This document shows, piece after piece, positions 46,123 to 58,286 of a stretch of DNA of 64,000 bases (within the stretch, counting starts at the first letter, position 1; the number at the start of each line of letters is the position of its first letter). The stretch spans positions 116,118,046 through 116,182,045 of the forward strand of contig CM071600.1 in the NCBI GenBank assembly GCA_036435485.1, written 5' to 3'. The notes under the pieces were generated by a model. That model was not told the DNA's origin and did no database searches. It was given only the letters and a program-made list of their open reading frames with translations. Both the position numbers and the translations under genes were made by a program. The stretch is from Saposhnikovia divaricata (Eukaryota > Streptophyta > Magnoliopsida > Apiales > Apiaceae).

Positions 46123-48350
46123 ATGTCTTCTAAAGTTGGAACTGTGAAAATTCCCATATATGACAAAAATAGTTATGATATGTGGAAGAACAAAATGTTA
46201 ATGTTCCTCGAGGTTGCAAATCCTAAATACATGAAAGTCTTATCAGAAGGACCAATAATACCTTTTGGAGTAATTCCTGAAGTTGTTACTGATGGAAAAG
46301 TTATTTCCCCTGCAAGGTATGTACACAAAGACTCTTCTGAATACACTCTTGTTGAAAGAGAGGAAGCTGGACTTGACATTAATTTAAGACTGATCTTAAT
46401 AGACTCTCTAGACTCTGTAATGTACAGTCATGTGATTAACTGCAAAACTGCAAAGCAAATATGGGAAACCATTGAAACTGTGAATGAAGGAACAGAGGAA
46501 GTTAGGGAGAATCGACTAGAAATTCTGACATCTGATATGAACACTTTCGATCAGCATACAATGAAAGTATTCAAGATGTGTTTGAAAGATATAACAAACT
46601 TGTCAACAATTTACAGATGCATGGCAAGTACTACACTCAGAAAGAGATCAACAGAAAATTTCTACTGTCAATGCCTGTTCATCTAGAACATAGAATTACA
46701 GCTATCAGAGAGTCAAGGAATCTAAGTGAAATAACTGTAGAAAGACTCTTTGGTGTTTTAAAAACCTATGAACTGGAACAATCTCAACAAAAGGAGATTT
46801 ATGGAAAAGGAAGAGTTGCTAATACTTCTACAGCTCTTATTGTTGAGAACAAACAGGAAGTGGAAGATAAGGTTATTCAACCTTGTAATGTTGACAGTGG
46901 TAAGCTTGAAGTTGAAGTTGGTCAAACGAATGCTAGTCCAGATGAAAGTGACTTCTATTCATTAGAAGAGCTAGATCAGTTGGAAGATGAGTCCATGGCT
47001 TTGTTGGTAAGGAAATTCAGCAACTTCAGATTTAGGAAGAATCCCAAAACTGGAACAGTTGAAAGAAGTAAAATTAGATGCTACAACTGTAATGAACTTG
47101 GACATTTCGCTACTAAATGTCAGAAGCCAAAACAAAACCAAAGAAAAGACTTTGGATCTGAGAAGAAGAAGATAGGTAGATCCTATGTGGCTGCTGGAAA
47201 GAGTTGGGATGATACAGACTCTGAAGATGAAGAGTATGGCAATCTTTCCCTGATGGCAAAATCTGATAACTCCAGTGGTACTTCATCTGAGGTATCATGT
47301 ACTGATAGTCAATATATTTATCAACTTAGTGATACACTAGGTAATGCTAATAGAGAGATTGAAAGGCTAAATTTGTTAATTACAGATCTTAGTAATCAAT
47401 TATCAGAATTACACGATGTACAAAATTGCCATGATAAACAAAAATCAGAAATAAGAATTCTAAAAGAACTTGAGAGGTCTCTAGCGTTGATAGTGGTTCA
47501 ACAACGTGAAACAATAGCTGAGCTAGAAATAAGGGCTAATGCTACTTCTAATTCATGTAAAGTGGCTAAAGAGCTGTTTAACCAACAAGTTATTAATCAA
47601 ACCGTGGGTATTGGGTTTGACTATAATGAAGCTATTGGTCGAAAAAGCATTATTACTCCTAATCGTGTCAGTGCTGTAGATAGGGGTATACCATTAGTGC
47701 TTAAGAGTGTTAGTAACCCACTCTTTAAGACATCCATAGCAGAACCTTTGGATACAACATCTTTAATCATTAAGGAAGAGATGCGCATTGAGGATTTAGC
47801 TAATGGCGTAGTCTTAGAAAGTAATCAAGCTGTTAAAAATGATGAAGATAGAAAGACTATGTTTAAGAAAGCAGAAAGAGTTGGTGAGTCTACTAGTTCC
47901 TTGAAAACTAGTAGTAGAAGTAACAACATGAATAAATGCAACAACATATCTACAATGCATGCTATTCCTATTATTGATACTGCTCATAAAAAGTGTGATG
48001 CTGTTAATTGCATGTCTTGTGCTTTTAATATAATGTCTGCTTACTTTAACTGTAATCATGCATGTGTTAATAAGAATGCTCCTAGACAGCATATGAGCAG
48101 AAATAAACATGTTAGATCCAGGACTGTAACACCACCTAATTCTAAGATTAGGACTTCAAGTCCTTCTCAGGATATGGTGAAGACATGGTTACCCAAGCTG
48201 AAACCAAAACAAGTTAAAGCTGTTTACAGGGTTAAATGTCCAGTACCTGAAGAAAATGTTGTTAAAATAAAAAGTGTTGCTTTGCCTGATAAAGGTCAAT
48301 TCTTTAAGTACTCCGGACCCAATCAAATTTGGGTTCCGAAGAAAGTCTAA
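46123..48350 (+). pseudogene. Sirevirus-like gag, one frameshift
   Basis: ATG 46123 (MSSKVGTVKIPIYDKNSYDM) begins the gag domain, about 100 bp after the primer site. The frame shifts between about 46560 and 46578. The second frame continues with NKLVNNLQMHGKYYTQKEIN, an acidic linker, the CCHC zinc knuckle CYNCNELGHFATKC at about 47081-47122, a long Ser/Asn-rich and partly coiled C-terminal region (DTLGNANREIERLNLLITDL), a Cys/His cluster near 48000-48080, and a stop at 48348-48350. Gag packages the RNA in virus-like particles. The size (about 740 codons) suits Sireviruses. Apart from the one shift the frame is open. Confidence 0.88.
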
Positions 48351-51300
48351 CCAATTTGTCATTGCAGGGTTTGAAACAGGTTGAACGAGTCATATGGATT
48401 CTGGACAGTGGATGTTCAAGGCATATGACCGGAGATAGAGCCCTGCTGACAAATGTGGTGGAGAAGGTCGGCCCAGTCGTTACCTTTGGAGATAGCAGCA
48501 AAGGTAAAACTGATGGATATGGCAGATTAGAAGCTGGAAATGTTATCGTTGAAGATGTCTCTTTCGTGAACGGCCTTGAGCACAATTTGCTCAGTATTAG
48601 TCAATTCTGTGACAAAGGTTATGAAGTTCATTTCAATAAGAAGAATTGTCTAATATCACACAAGAGAAATGAAAGGCCACAGTTGACTGGAGTAAGAAAA
48701 GGAAACTTGTACATAGCCAATATGAACTCTGGAAGCACAGAAGAAATTAGATGTTTTTATTCAAAGGAATCCACTGATGAAAGTTGGTTATGGCACAAGA
48801 GACTTTCTCACCTAAACTTCAAAACAATGAATTCTCTAGTGAAAAGAGAGTTGGTGAGAGGTTTACCTTCGATTGAATTTACTCAGGAAGGTCTATGTGA
48901 TGCTTGTCAAAAAGGGAAGTTAAAAAGGGCAACTCACAGGAGCACTAACATATCATCAATAACTGAACCATTACAACTTCTCCATATGGATTTGTTTGGT
49001 CCAGTTAGTGTGATGTCTATGTCAAGAAAAATATATGCTCTAGTGATTGTTGATGATTTCTCAAAATTCACATGGGTACTATTTCTGAACTCAAAAGATG
49101 AAACTCCACAACTGGTAGTTGATCACATTAAGTTAATTGAGCTGGATTCTAATCATCCAGTAAGAGCTACAAGGTCAGACAACGGAACTGAATTCAAGAA
49201 TGCAGTTCTGAATGACTTTTGCACTGAAAAGGGTATAACTAGACAGTACTCGGCTCCCAGAACTCCTCAACAAAATGGGGTAGTTGAAAGAAAGAATAGA
49301 ACCTTGATTGAAGCTGCACGTACAATGCTAAGTGAATCAAGGCTTCCATTGAGCTTTTGGGCTGAAGCTGTCAACACTGCATGCTATACCCAGAATCGAA
49401 CACTTATCAATAAAGACTTAATGAAGACACCATATGAAGCTCTACATGACAAGAAACCAACTCTCAAGTACTTCCATGTATTTGGGACAAAATGCTTTGT
49501 GCTGAAAGAAGGAGATGATCAAGGTGGTAAATTTGAAGAAAAAGCACATGAAGCAATATTTATTGGTTATACTAGAAGAGCCTACAAGGTGTATCTTATT
49601 GATCAACAGAAAACCTTGGAAAGTGTCAATGTTACATTTGATGACACAAAACTCCCAAATATCCAAAATGAAGATCCATCTGAAAAGATTAAGTTTGATG
49701 ATATGTCAGACTCAGATTCAGATGATGACAATCAACCTGACGTTGTTGCTGATAATAATAATCCAAATGTTGGTGATAATGATCAAGGTGATGTTGGTGA
49801 AAACGATGATAACTTTCAAGACACCACTGATACTCTTGAACCATCAACAAGTCAAACTGGCAACAACTCAGGGGGAGATAATGAAGGGTCAACAAGTCAT
49901 ACTCAACATCATACCGGAGATCAAGGTGAATCATCAAGATCAATTCTTCCCAGACAAACTGTTTGGAATAGAGCTCATCCTTTTGAGCTGATTCTTGGTG
50001 ATCCAGATGTTGGTGTGAAAACAAGAAGAGCTTATCAAAATCAATGTAATTATTCTGGGTTCCTGTCTGTCATGGAACCTAAGAAAGTAGAAGAAGCTCT
50101 ATCTGATCCTGATTGGGTGATTGCTATGCAAGATGAACTCAATCAATTTAAGAAACTAGAAGTATGGAAGCTGGTACCCAGACCTAAAGATAGAAAAGTG
50201 GTGGACACAAGATGGGTATTCAGAAACAAACTAGATGAAGATGGCACTGTGATAAGAAACAAAGCAAGACTGGTAGCTAAAGGTTATTCTCAAGCTGAAG
50301 GCATTGATTATGACGAGACCTATGCTCCAGTGGCAAGACTTGAGGCCATCAGAATATTCATGGCATTTGCATCCTATTCAAGATTCAAAGTTTATCAAAT
50401 GGATGTCAAGAGTGCCTTTTTGAATGGTAAGCTAGATGAAGAAGTGTATGTAGAACAGCCCCCTGGTTTTGAAGATCAAGATCATCTGGACTATGTCTAC
50501 TTTCTTTACAAAGCTATCTATGGTCTTAAGCAAGCCCCAAGCAAATGGTATGACACTCTTTCTGAATTTCTATTAGAAAATGGTTTTACAAGAGGTGTCA
50601 TAGACAAAACGCACTTCACTAAAAGACATAAGAATGATATAATACTAGTCCAAGTCTATGTGGACGATATTATATTTGGGTCTACTAATGAGCTTCTATG
50701 CAAGAAGTTTTCTAAGTTAATGCAGGGTAGGTTTGAAATGAGCATGATGGGAGAACTGAAATTCTTTCTTGGATTACAAATAAGTCAGAGACAAGATGGA
50801 ATATTTATTTGTCAATCCAAGTACATTAAGGAGCTCCTCAAGAAATATCACATGGAGGAGTGCTCATCAGCAAAGACACCATCAACTATAGCTGTCAAAA
50901 TTGGTTTATGTGAAAGTTCTGCTAAGGTAGATATCACAGGCTATAGAGGTATGATTGGCTCATTGCTTTACCTAACTGCTAGTAGACCAGATATAATGTT
51001 TGCCACATGCTTGTGTGCAAGGTTCCAAGCGAACCCTAAAGAAATCCATCTCACTGTTGTCAAAAGAATCTTAAGATATTTAAAGGGTACGCCTAATTTA
51101 GGCATCTGGTACCCTAATGAAACTGGTTTTACTTTAATTGGATATACAGATTCTGACTATGCAGGAAGTGTTGTAGACAGAAAAAGTACATCTGGGAGTT
51201 GTCAATACCTAGGTGGAAGATTGGTATCCTGGTTCAGTAAGAAACAGCAAACAGTTTCCAACTCTACAGCCGAAGCTGAATATATAGCTGCTTGAAGCTG

Positions 51301-51607
51301 TTGTGCTCAGATCTTATGGATAAGGAATCAATTAATGGACTATAGCATTGTATTGGAAAATATTCCTATTTTATGTGATAATACAAGTGCCATAGCAATC
51401 GCAAGCAATCCTGTGCAGCACTCAAGGACAAAGCACATTGCCATAATGTATCATTTTATAAGAGAGCATGTAATGATTGGTACAGTGGAACTACTATTTG
51501 TAGGCTCTGGAGATCAAACTGCAGATATTTTTACTAAGTCGCTTAATGAATCCTCATTCACTAGAATTGTTAGTGAATTGGGTATGTTAAACAGTCCTAG
51601 TAATTAA
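48329..51607 (+). pseudogene. Sirevirus-like pol: protease, integrase, RT, RNase H; one nonsense codon
   Basis: Pol is in the -1 frame relative to the second gag frame and overlaps it by 22 bp. Protease is WILDSGCSRHMTG, with the catalytic Asp codon at 48404. Integrase has a WHKRLSHLNF...CDACQKGK zinc-binding part, and HMDLFGP, RSDNGTEF and the PQQNGVVERKNRT glutamate. A 300-residue acidic Asp/Asn-rich linker follows. RT begins WVIAMQDELNQF and includes QMDVKSAFLNG, YGLKQAPSKWY and YVDD at 50657-50668. RNase H has YTDSDYAGS, STAEAEYIAA and CDNTSAIAIASNPV.H.RTKHI. A TGA at 51293-51295 cuts RNase H; the same frame then stays open to 51607. Catalytic residues look intact, so this is a lightly damaged copy. 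Confidence 0.93.
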
Positions 51608-52292
51608 TACTGTTAATTTCTGAAATTTGATCTTTAATAATTTTGCAAGTGATTATTCTGTGAATATTTGTTGTTTGAAATCACTTGTATAATTATTTTA
51701 CCATCTGATTTTCTTGTTTGTTTAATTATTTTTCACTCTGTTTATTCATATTATTTAATACTTCATACTTCTGTATTTTTAGAATACTTGTAGATATTAA
51801 TTTCTATTTTATTAATTAATTTATCATATGTTTTGTAATGTTTGTCCTGTTAATATTGCTTTGTTTTCATTAATAGGTTAACATATGGTATGTATAATTA
51901 TTTTTATTATTTGTTTAATTTTATATAATATTTTTATTATTTTTATAAGTTAATTGTATATTTTATAGTGTTTTTAATGTTTGTTTAAAGTAAATATGAC
52001 TTAAAATTAGGAAAAACAATCAATATGACTTAATTTAAAATCAGTATGACTTAAACAGGTTAAGTCTTACCGAGTTTAGTTTTAAATTTAAGTCATATTC
52101 GCTAGTCTGTATATTAATTAAGTCTTATTCTTCTATTTTTAGATTAAGTCTTGTTCAATTTAAGTCTTAGTTTTCTTAGTTAAGTCTTAATAGTAACAGT
52201 TTTTAAGTTTTGTTAATATTAAGTCATAATCTAGTCTTAATAGTTTAATAAGTCATAATTGAGTCTTGTTTTTTAATTAAGTCATAATTGTA

Positions 52293-52348
<56 letters not shown>

Positions 52349-52980
52349 CAGTTATGTCTTAATAATTTTTTAAGTCATATTCGTTAGTTAGTATAAATTA
52401 AGTCTTAATCACCTGTAGTTAATTAAGTCTTAATTACTTAATTTTTAAGTCTTATTCGTATGTAGTTATTTCTTTAAGTCTTGTTCAACTAGTTAGTATA
52501 TATATTTAGTAGTTAGTAAGATATTAAGTCATATTTTCATTTTAGTCTTTCTCTCTCATGTTAAGTCTTAGAGAACCATAGATACATACAATAAACACAC
52601 ATATCTGTCGAACCTCTGCCGGATTTTCGACCGGATTCTCTCAACCATTTCACGATTTAACCACATATTTGGACTCCTTGCTTGATTATCTTTGTTTTGA
52701 GTGGTTAAAATCAAGTTTTGGTTCGGTTTTTGAAGTTTTTATTTTCGAAAAAAAACGTTTTCAAGATCTATTTTTCTAGGAAAACTGGGTTCGATTCTTG
52801 CAAAACTAAAATTATATGTGTGTTTGTGTGTATTCAAGGATCATTGTGTGAATTTTTCAGAATTTTTAAAGAACTTTTAATTATTTCGAATTTTTAATTA
52901 ATTATTAATTCGAAAAATTAATTTTTAAATTAAAAATTTGTAAAATCTGAAATTTTCAAGGAAATTAAATCTTAATTAAA
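51608..52980 (+). other. Post-pol spacer with AAGTCWTA motif array
   Basis: 1.37 kb of AT-rich non-coding DNA between pol and the third coding region. From about 51985 to 52570 AAGTCTTA, AAGTCATA or AAGTCTTG recurs about twenty times, the same words as in the LTRs. An (AT)n tract lies at 52296-52347. 52600-52980 is T-rich and may be a leader for the third coding region. Confidence 0.85.
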
Positions 52981-55900
52981 ATGGCTGATCGATTTCAAAT
53001 TATTAAACATAATTTAATCGGTTATTTTGATCCAGAAAAATGTTCAGTTGAACGTTTTCGACCGTGGATTCGCTTTTTAAATGAAAATTCACTGGTTCGC
53101 AATGCTTTGAGATTGGATGCTCCTCTGAAAATTGAACCTTTGCGAATCATGTGTACTACTGCTGTCATTTCTAATGATAACAGATCTTTTGTCTTCTCTG
53201 TAGGAGACAATCAGTACACAGTGAATGAAAATACAATAAATACGGTTTTAAATTTTCCAACTGATAATTTCGAAGAATTACCATCAGATCAAGAATTGAT
53301 AAATTTTTTAAATGGTGTATTCTATCAAGATAGTCCTGATCAAACTGTCTGGAATAAAAAGAACTTCGTTCAGGAATGGGATTATCTGTTTGACACATTA
53401 GGTAGAGTCTTTTTGCCAATTCCACTAAAGGGAACTTCGGGGTATTACCATCTTTCTTGCAGCATATTGGATATGCAGTTGCACACAACCGAAGAATTAA
53501 TATTGGCAGACTACTGTGTGTTCCGATGGTTAGAAGAATCATTAACGCAAAGAAGAATTTTGATAATGGACATAAAGTATCATGTTATTATCCAAGATTC
53601 TTGTCATTGATTTTTAATCATCTTGTGGAACTAGAAAACCAAGCCCAATTCCTAAATGGAGAATCACTGGCGTCAGGTAAACCTACTACCAGATTGTTCA
53701 CTGAGTACAGCAACAAGCCTAAATTCACAAACATACCTGTAGTTGCCACCCAATACATGTCAAACTATATACAACTACCTGTCATTGAACCTGTACCAGA
53801 ACCTGAACAACCAGAACAAAACCCTGAACCACCAGTGGAAAACATACTTGTTGATAATGAAAATCAAGGCAATCAACAAGTTGAACCTGCTCAGCAAATT
53901 GTTCCTCAGCTAGCTGCACTTGCTGTTGAACATCCAGTGCAAGAAACTGCATCTGTCCCTGAACCTGAATCAGATCAACCCATCTTATCAGAGACTGTTG
54001 CGGAATCAGCTGACCAGGTATTGCCTTCTGTTCCTCAAACTACTACTTCTCAATCTATTTCTGGAACCCAAGTGGTTGGTAGGTCTGACCAAGGGGTTGT
54101 AGTACCACAACCTCTAACCAAGGTCGTAGAGCCAAACACTCAACCAACAAAACTCATATCTTTTCACTCCAGAAAGAAATTGCAAGTCAAAAGAAGTCGA
54201 ATCAGTAGTGGTAGTATGAGTGAACCCACAGCTCTGCCTCTAGAAAAGAAAAGTAGAACTCAAACTGAGGCAACTGTAAGCCCGTCTGTATCCTCCCAAC
54301 AGGATATGGAAATTGATATGGCCGTTACACAGTTACTAGAATCATCTTCTCAACAGGATGATTCTATTGAAATTCGCCATAGGGCCGTGGCACCTTATAG
54401 TGAGTCAAGCACACCTCCCCTATTACTCACAATGGGGGAAGACATACCTTTAGATGAGTCTCAGGACACACTGCAAGGAGAGCACGTAGAAAATGTGACA
54501 GTGCCTACCATAGTTACGGTAGAAGAGTCTTCACAGGCTTTAGAGGGAAATCTTGGTTCTCAGCCAACTTTAATAGAACCATCATCTCCCCTCCCAGGAC
54601 AAACACTCCTGGCTCCCTCAAGGAATTTTCCACTCGCAGTTTCGACTGGAGAAGGTGGAAGGCAACTTGATCAATCTACTACTGAAGCAATTCAGTCAAC
54701 AATTTCAAATGTTCAAGTAGATTTGATTAAGGACAGGGATTTGCGAACTCCCATTGCACCACCACTGACCTTCCTAGAGGAGGCTAGGGTGATTTTACAT
54801 GCAGGTACAAATCTGGAAGCAGCTAAGGAATCTGAGAGGAGTGATGTGAGGAATACGATAAAATTGAGTGAAACACATGCACTTCAGGTGAGTGGATCTC
54901 AAAGTGAACGTCAGGTGAGCGCACACACTGACACATACACTCTCTCATTATTAGAAAAGATAACTGCTTTAGAGAAAGAACTTGCAGTCAGCAAGGCTGA
55001 AACAGAAATCCTTAGAGCACAAGTGGGTGAGCGATCTTCTTCATCCACCTCTGTCAACAGTCAGCTTGCTGTAATCAAGAAGGACATTAACTACTTAAAG
55101 ACATCTTTCACCAAGAAGATAGAATCTCTCGAACTCTCTCATGAAAAGGCACTTGATGACTCTGGAGATATTACTGTTGCTCAAGACATGTTAATTTCTG
55201 AGATTTCCTTGAAAGTTGATAATCTACAGTCAGAGGTACAGCACAATCAGGAATCTACTGATTCTCGTCTGGACCAGATCGAAAAGCAAAATGCACACCA
55301 GGCTAAAGGGTTAAGACATTTGTTTAATCTTGTAAGTCAAAGTCGCAAACCTACGAATGAAGAAATTGAATTCTTTACAAGCAAGGATGATGATGATGAT
55401 GAACAAGATCCTGAAGCTGGGGCAACTGATAAATCTGTAGAGGATTCCTCAACTAAGGGGGAGAAATCAAAGGGGTCACAAGATAAAACTAAAGAAAGAG
55501 AGGGAGGAGAAGGAAAATCTGGTAAATCTGACCAAGGTGAAGATAAGAGGAAGAAAGTAGTTGAAGAAACTGAAGAAGAAATTCAAGAGAAGAACACAGG
55601 TTATTATTACACGGGTGAACCGGATAACTTCGATGTTTTTGCTGATCTTGAATTCCCTGATCAAGGTGAAGAACTTCCTGAACCTGATCTTAGTCACTGG
55701 GAAGATGAAGGACCAGTGATTTCTGAATTTGAAGCTCAACAAGCTGAGAAAGAATCTGAAGAGTTATTTGCTCAAAGGGAAGCTAATTTGCAAATGAGAG
55801 AAGTAAACTTCAAAAATCATTAGAGCAAATTGCACGAAATGAAGAACTTCAGAAAGCTGAACAGCAAGCATTACAACGACTACATGCTATAAATGTTGAG

Positions 55901-56560
55901 AAGAGAAAAACATATATCAGATTAAAGAGCGGTGACAAATGGGAACGTGCTCAAAGAGCAATTGATTCACCTCAGAGTTCTGATTATGAAGATCGTCGTC
56001 TTGGACAAATTCTCGAGGAATTCAAACTGGCAAATCCAATTCATGAAATGTATATAAAGGCCTTACAGGTAGAAGTCATCAGGATAACTACTGCATTTGA
56101 ACCCAAATCTGATGAGCTGGTAATATTTGTAGATTGTCATAAAGTTGGAACTTTCAGAGTATCTATTCAGTTCTTTTATGACAGATCACTGACAGAGATA
56201 TGGGTACTTAGGCCTAAGGTAAGAACATCTTCTGAGCTAGGTGTATTGTTACATGAAAAGTTCAAAGAATTTGCTGAAAGAGCTGGACCAGAAGTGATTA
56301 AGGAACCTCCACAAGTAAAATTTCTTAAGGGAGAGGTACTTCACTCAATCAATCTTCAGACAGATGAGTTATACGAACATCATGCAAAGCACTTGGTATA
56401 TGCTGAATATGCTCTCAGAAATCATGGATACTTGACTGAAGAAAAGGTAGTAGCTGCAGATCACATTCGTTCCTATGCACAAACGAACATAAAAGATTAC
56501 AAGAAATTTCAAGGTGAACTGAGAAAGAAGCTTGGAATTCCTTTAGTCTTACCTCAATGA
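52981..56560 (+). pseudogene. Third coding region of the Sirevirus-like element, unknown function, two frameshifts
   Basis: ATG 52981 opens a region read in three consecutive frames: 52981 to about 53440, then to about 55810, then to the stop at 56558-56560; about 1190 codons in total. Part 1 (MADRFQIIKHNLIGYFDPEK...) is globular and contains FVFSVGDNQYTVNENTINTV, which reminds me of domains found in plant transposon-associated proteins. Part 2 has a Pro/Glu repeat (PVPEPEQPEQNPEPP), a Ser/Thr/Gln-rich stretch, a long coiled coil at about 54950-55330 (LLEKITALEKELAVSKAETE) and an acidic/Lys-rich section. Part 3 is charged and helical, then globular (LVIFVDCHKVGTFRVSIQFF). I see no signal peptide, membrane segment or fusion peptide, so the 'env-like' label used for some Sireviruses would not be supported. 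Confidence 0.75.
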
Positions 56561-56913
56561 TTGTCATCAAGAAGAGAACGTCTTGTTGATTCTGATCTAC
56601 ACATGAAACTTCAAGTCACAGATGAGCCAGAAGAAGGAGAATTCAGAAGGGAAGACAACTGAAGAAAAAGATTTGCTCTACATGTTATATCTTTAGAGCC
56701 TAGATAAATCTTGATAGGAATTTATATCATATGATCAGTCTAGAGGATCATCTATCTTGTATTTATCTTTCATGTTTGAATCTGGCAAATGTTAAATATA
56801 AACCAGAACTTTTTTTATATTTACTTATAATTTAAAGTTTTATCTTTCATTTGGTTAAGTTGGATTAGTTGAGGTATCCTCTAGGAATTTGCTTGTTATT
56901 GTCTAACAAACAA

Positions 56914-56924
56914 ATAGGGGGAGA
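56914..56924 (+). other. Polypurine tract before the 3' LTR
   Basis: AATAGGGGGAGA immediately upstream of TGAAAGG at 56926; primes plus-strand synthesis in this class of element. Confidence 0.85.
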
Positions 56925-56925
56925 T

Positions 56926-58281
56926 TGAAAGGCATATGACTCAGCCTATTTGTAGTTAGAGGATCCTAATCAACTTAAACCAAATTGTAATAAGTAAATA
57001 TACATATGAACTGTCACAGGAATCTCAAGAAGTATTATCTGTCAGAAGAAAGAAGAAAAGTCAATCTATAGCTTTGATGTCATACACTGGAAGACGATTC
57101 AGTTATCTGATCAAGCCCCAGTACAGCATTGAAGTTAATGGATTCATTTGAACAGTGACAGAGATTTTTCGAGTGATAGTTTGAAGATCAGTTACAGTAC
57201 AAGAGAATTGAGAGAACAAACAAACCACAACCTAAAGTCAAAAGTGAAGAAGCATCGTTGAAGTTAGTCGTTCATGAACCAGACAGTACATCGAACGTCA
57301 ACACAGATCAGTGGTAATTCTTTACTACCTTTAGTGGTTTGTAAGAATTAAATTAATTATTTATTGATTTAATTAAATTCATTTGTAATTGATATAAATC
57401 ATTTAGTTGATTTAATTAAATGAATTAATTCTTGAAGAATTAATTTATTTAGTTAAATTAATTATTGTATCAATTAAATGTGAATTAGTTAATCATTAAT
57501 TAATTAAATGGATCAATATGACTTAAAGAAAGAAGATTGGATTAAGTCTTGGAGAAGGAAAATTCGGTATGACTTAATTTAAGTCTTACCGACAAAAGCT
57601 TTTCTGATTTAAGTCTTACCGACCTGATTTAAGTCTTACCGACCTCTGCCAGCTGTTGTAAGTCTTACCGAACTTCTGTTAAGTCATACCGACACATTTT
57701 ATGTCTTAATGGAGGTTTGTGTAAGTCTTAATGAAGGAAAATCAAGTCTTGGTAGCAGTTTAAGTCATGCTGGAGCAGTTAAATATCCTACAGAAAGCCA
57801 GCAAGACCTGTTACTAATATAAAAGAACAGAACAGAGCAGATTAAGTCATAACGGAGAAAACACAGCAGAAACATTTCATCAAGAACAGATTTCTCTCTC
57901 TCAAGAACACTAAAGCTTAAACAATTCCCAGAAATTCAAGTTCTTCATCTTTGTGATATTCTATCCGATAGAACTTGTTTATTTGTGATTCTTGTACTAC
58001 TAGCGAATTAAGTTTCCTAGTTCTTATCTTGATTATTATTAACTAAATTAGAAAAATTCATGTCGAATTTTCTAATTAGTTATTAACATCTTGATAAGTT
58101 GTTATACTGATTTTGTAACACCACATCAAGTTAATATACAGTTATATTCAACTTGAAAAATTGTGTTAAATAATTCCGCACATAAATTTGTCTTTATCAA
58201 ATTTAATTTAAAGGACAAATTTCGATAAAAAGGTAAAGATTGTATTCAACCCCCCCTTCTCTAATCTTATCGGACCTAACA
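56926..58281 (+). repeat. 3' LTR of the Sirevirus-like element
   Basis: Same 1356-bp length as the 5' LTR and nearly identical to it; ends GGACCTAACA, then the ACATA target duplication. Confidence 0.96.
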
Positions 58282-58286
58282 ACATA

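Larger units (their letters stand above)
44667..58281 (+). mobile_element. Sirevirus-like copia retrotransposon with a third coding region
   Basis: 13,615 bp, with LTRs of 1356 bp each (44667-46022 and 56926-58281) that differ at about a dozen sites by eye. ACATA flanks both ends (44662-44666 and 58282-58286). The primer site is TGGTATCAAAGC at 46025-46036, one base from the usual Met-tRNA form, and the polypurine tract AATAGGGGGAGA lies just before the 3' LTR. The order is gag, pol (protease, integrase, RT, RNase H), an AT-rich spacer, a third coding region, then the 3' LTR. Element size, large gag with a CCHC box and long RT-IN spacer fit Sireviruses. A few lesions disable it, but LTR similarity says insertion was recent. 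Confidence 0.95.

Noticed and set aside
52981..56560. Envelope gene of a retrovirus-like element
   Set aside because: Position would fit, but no signal peptide, transmembrane or fusion segment is visible in the three frame segments.
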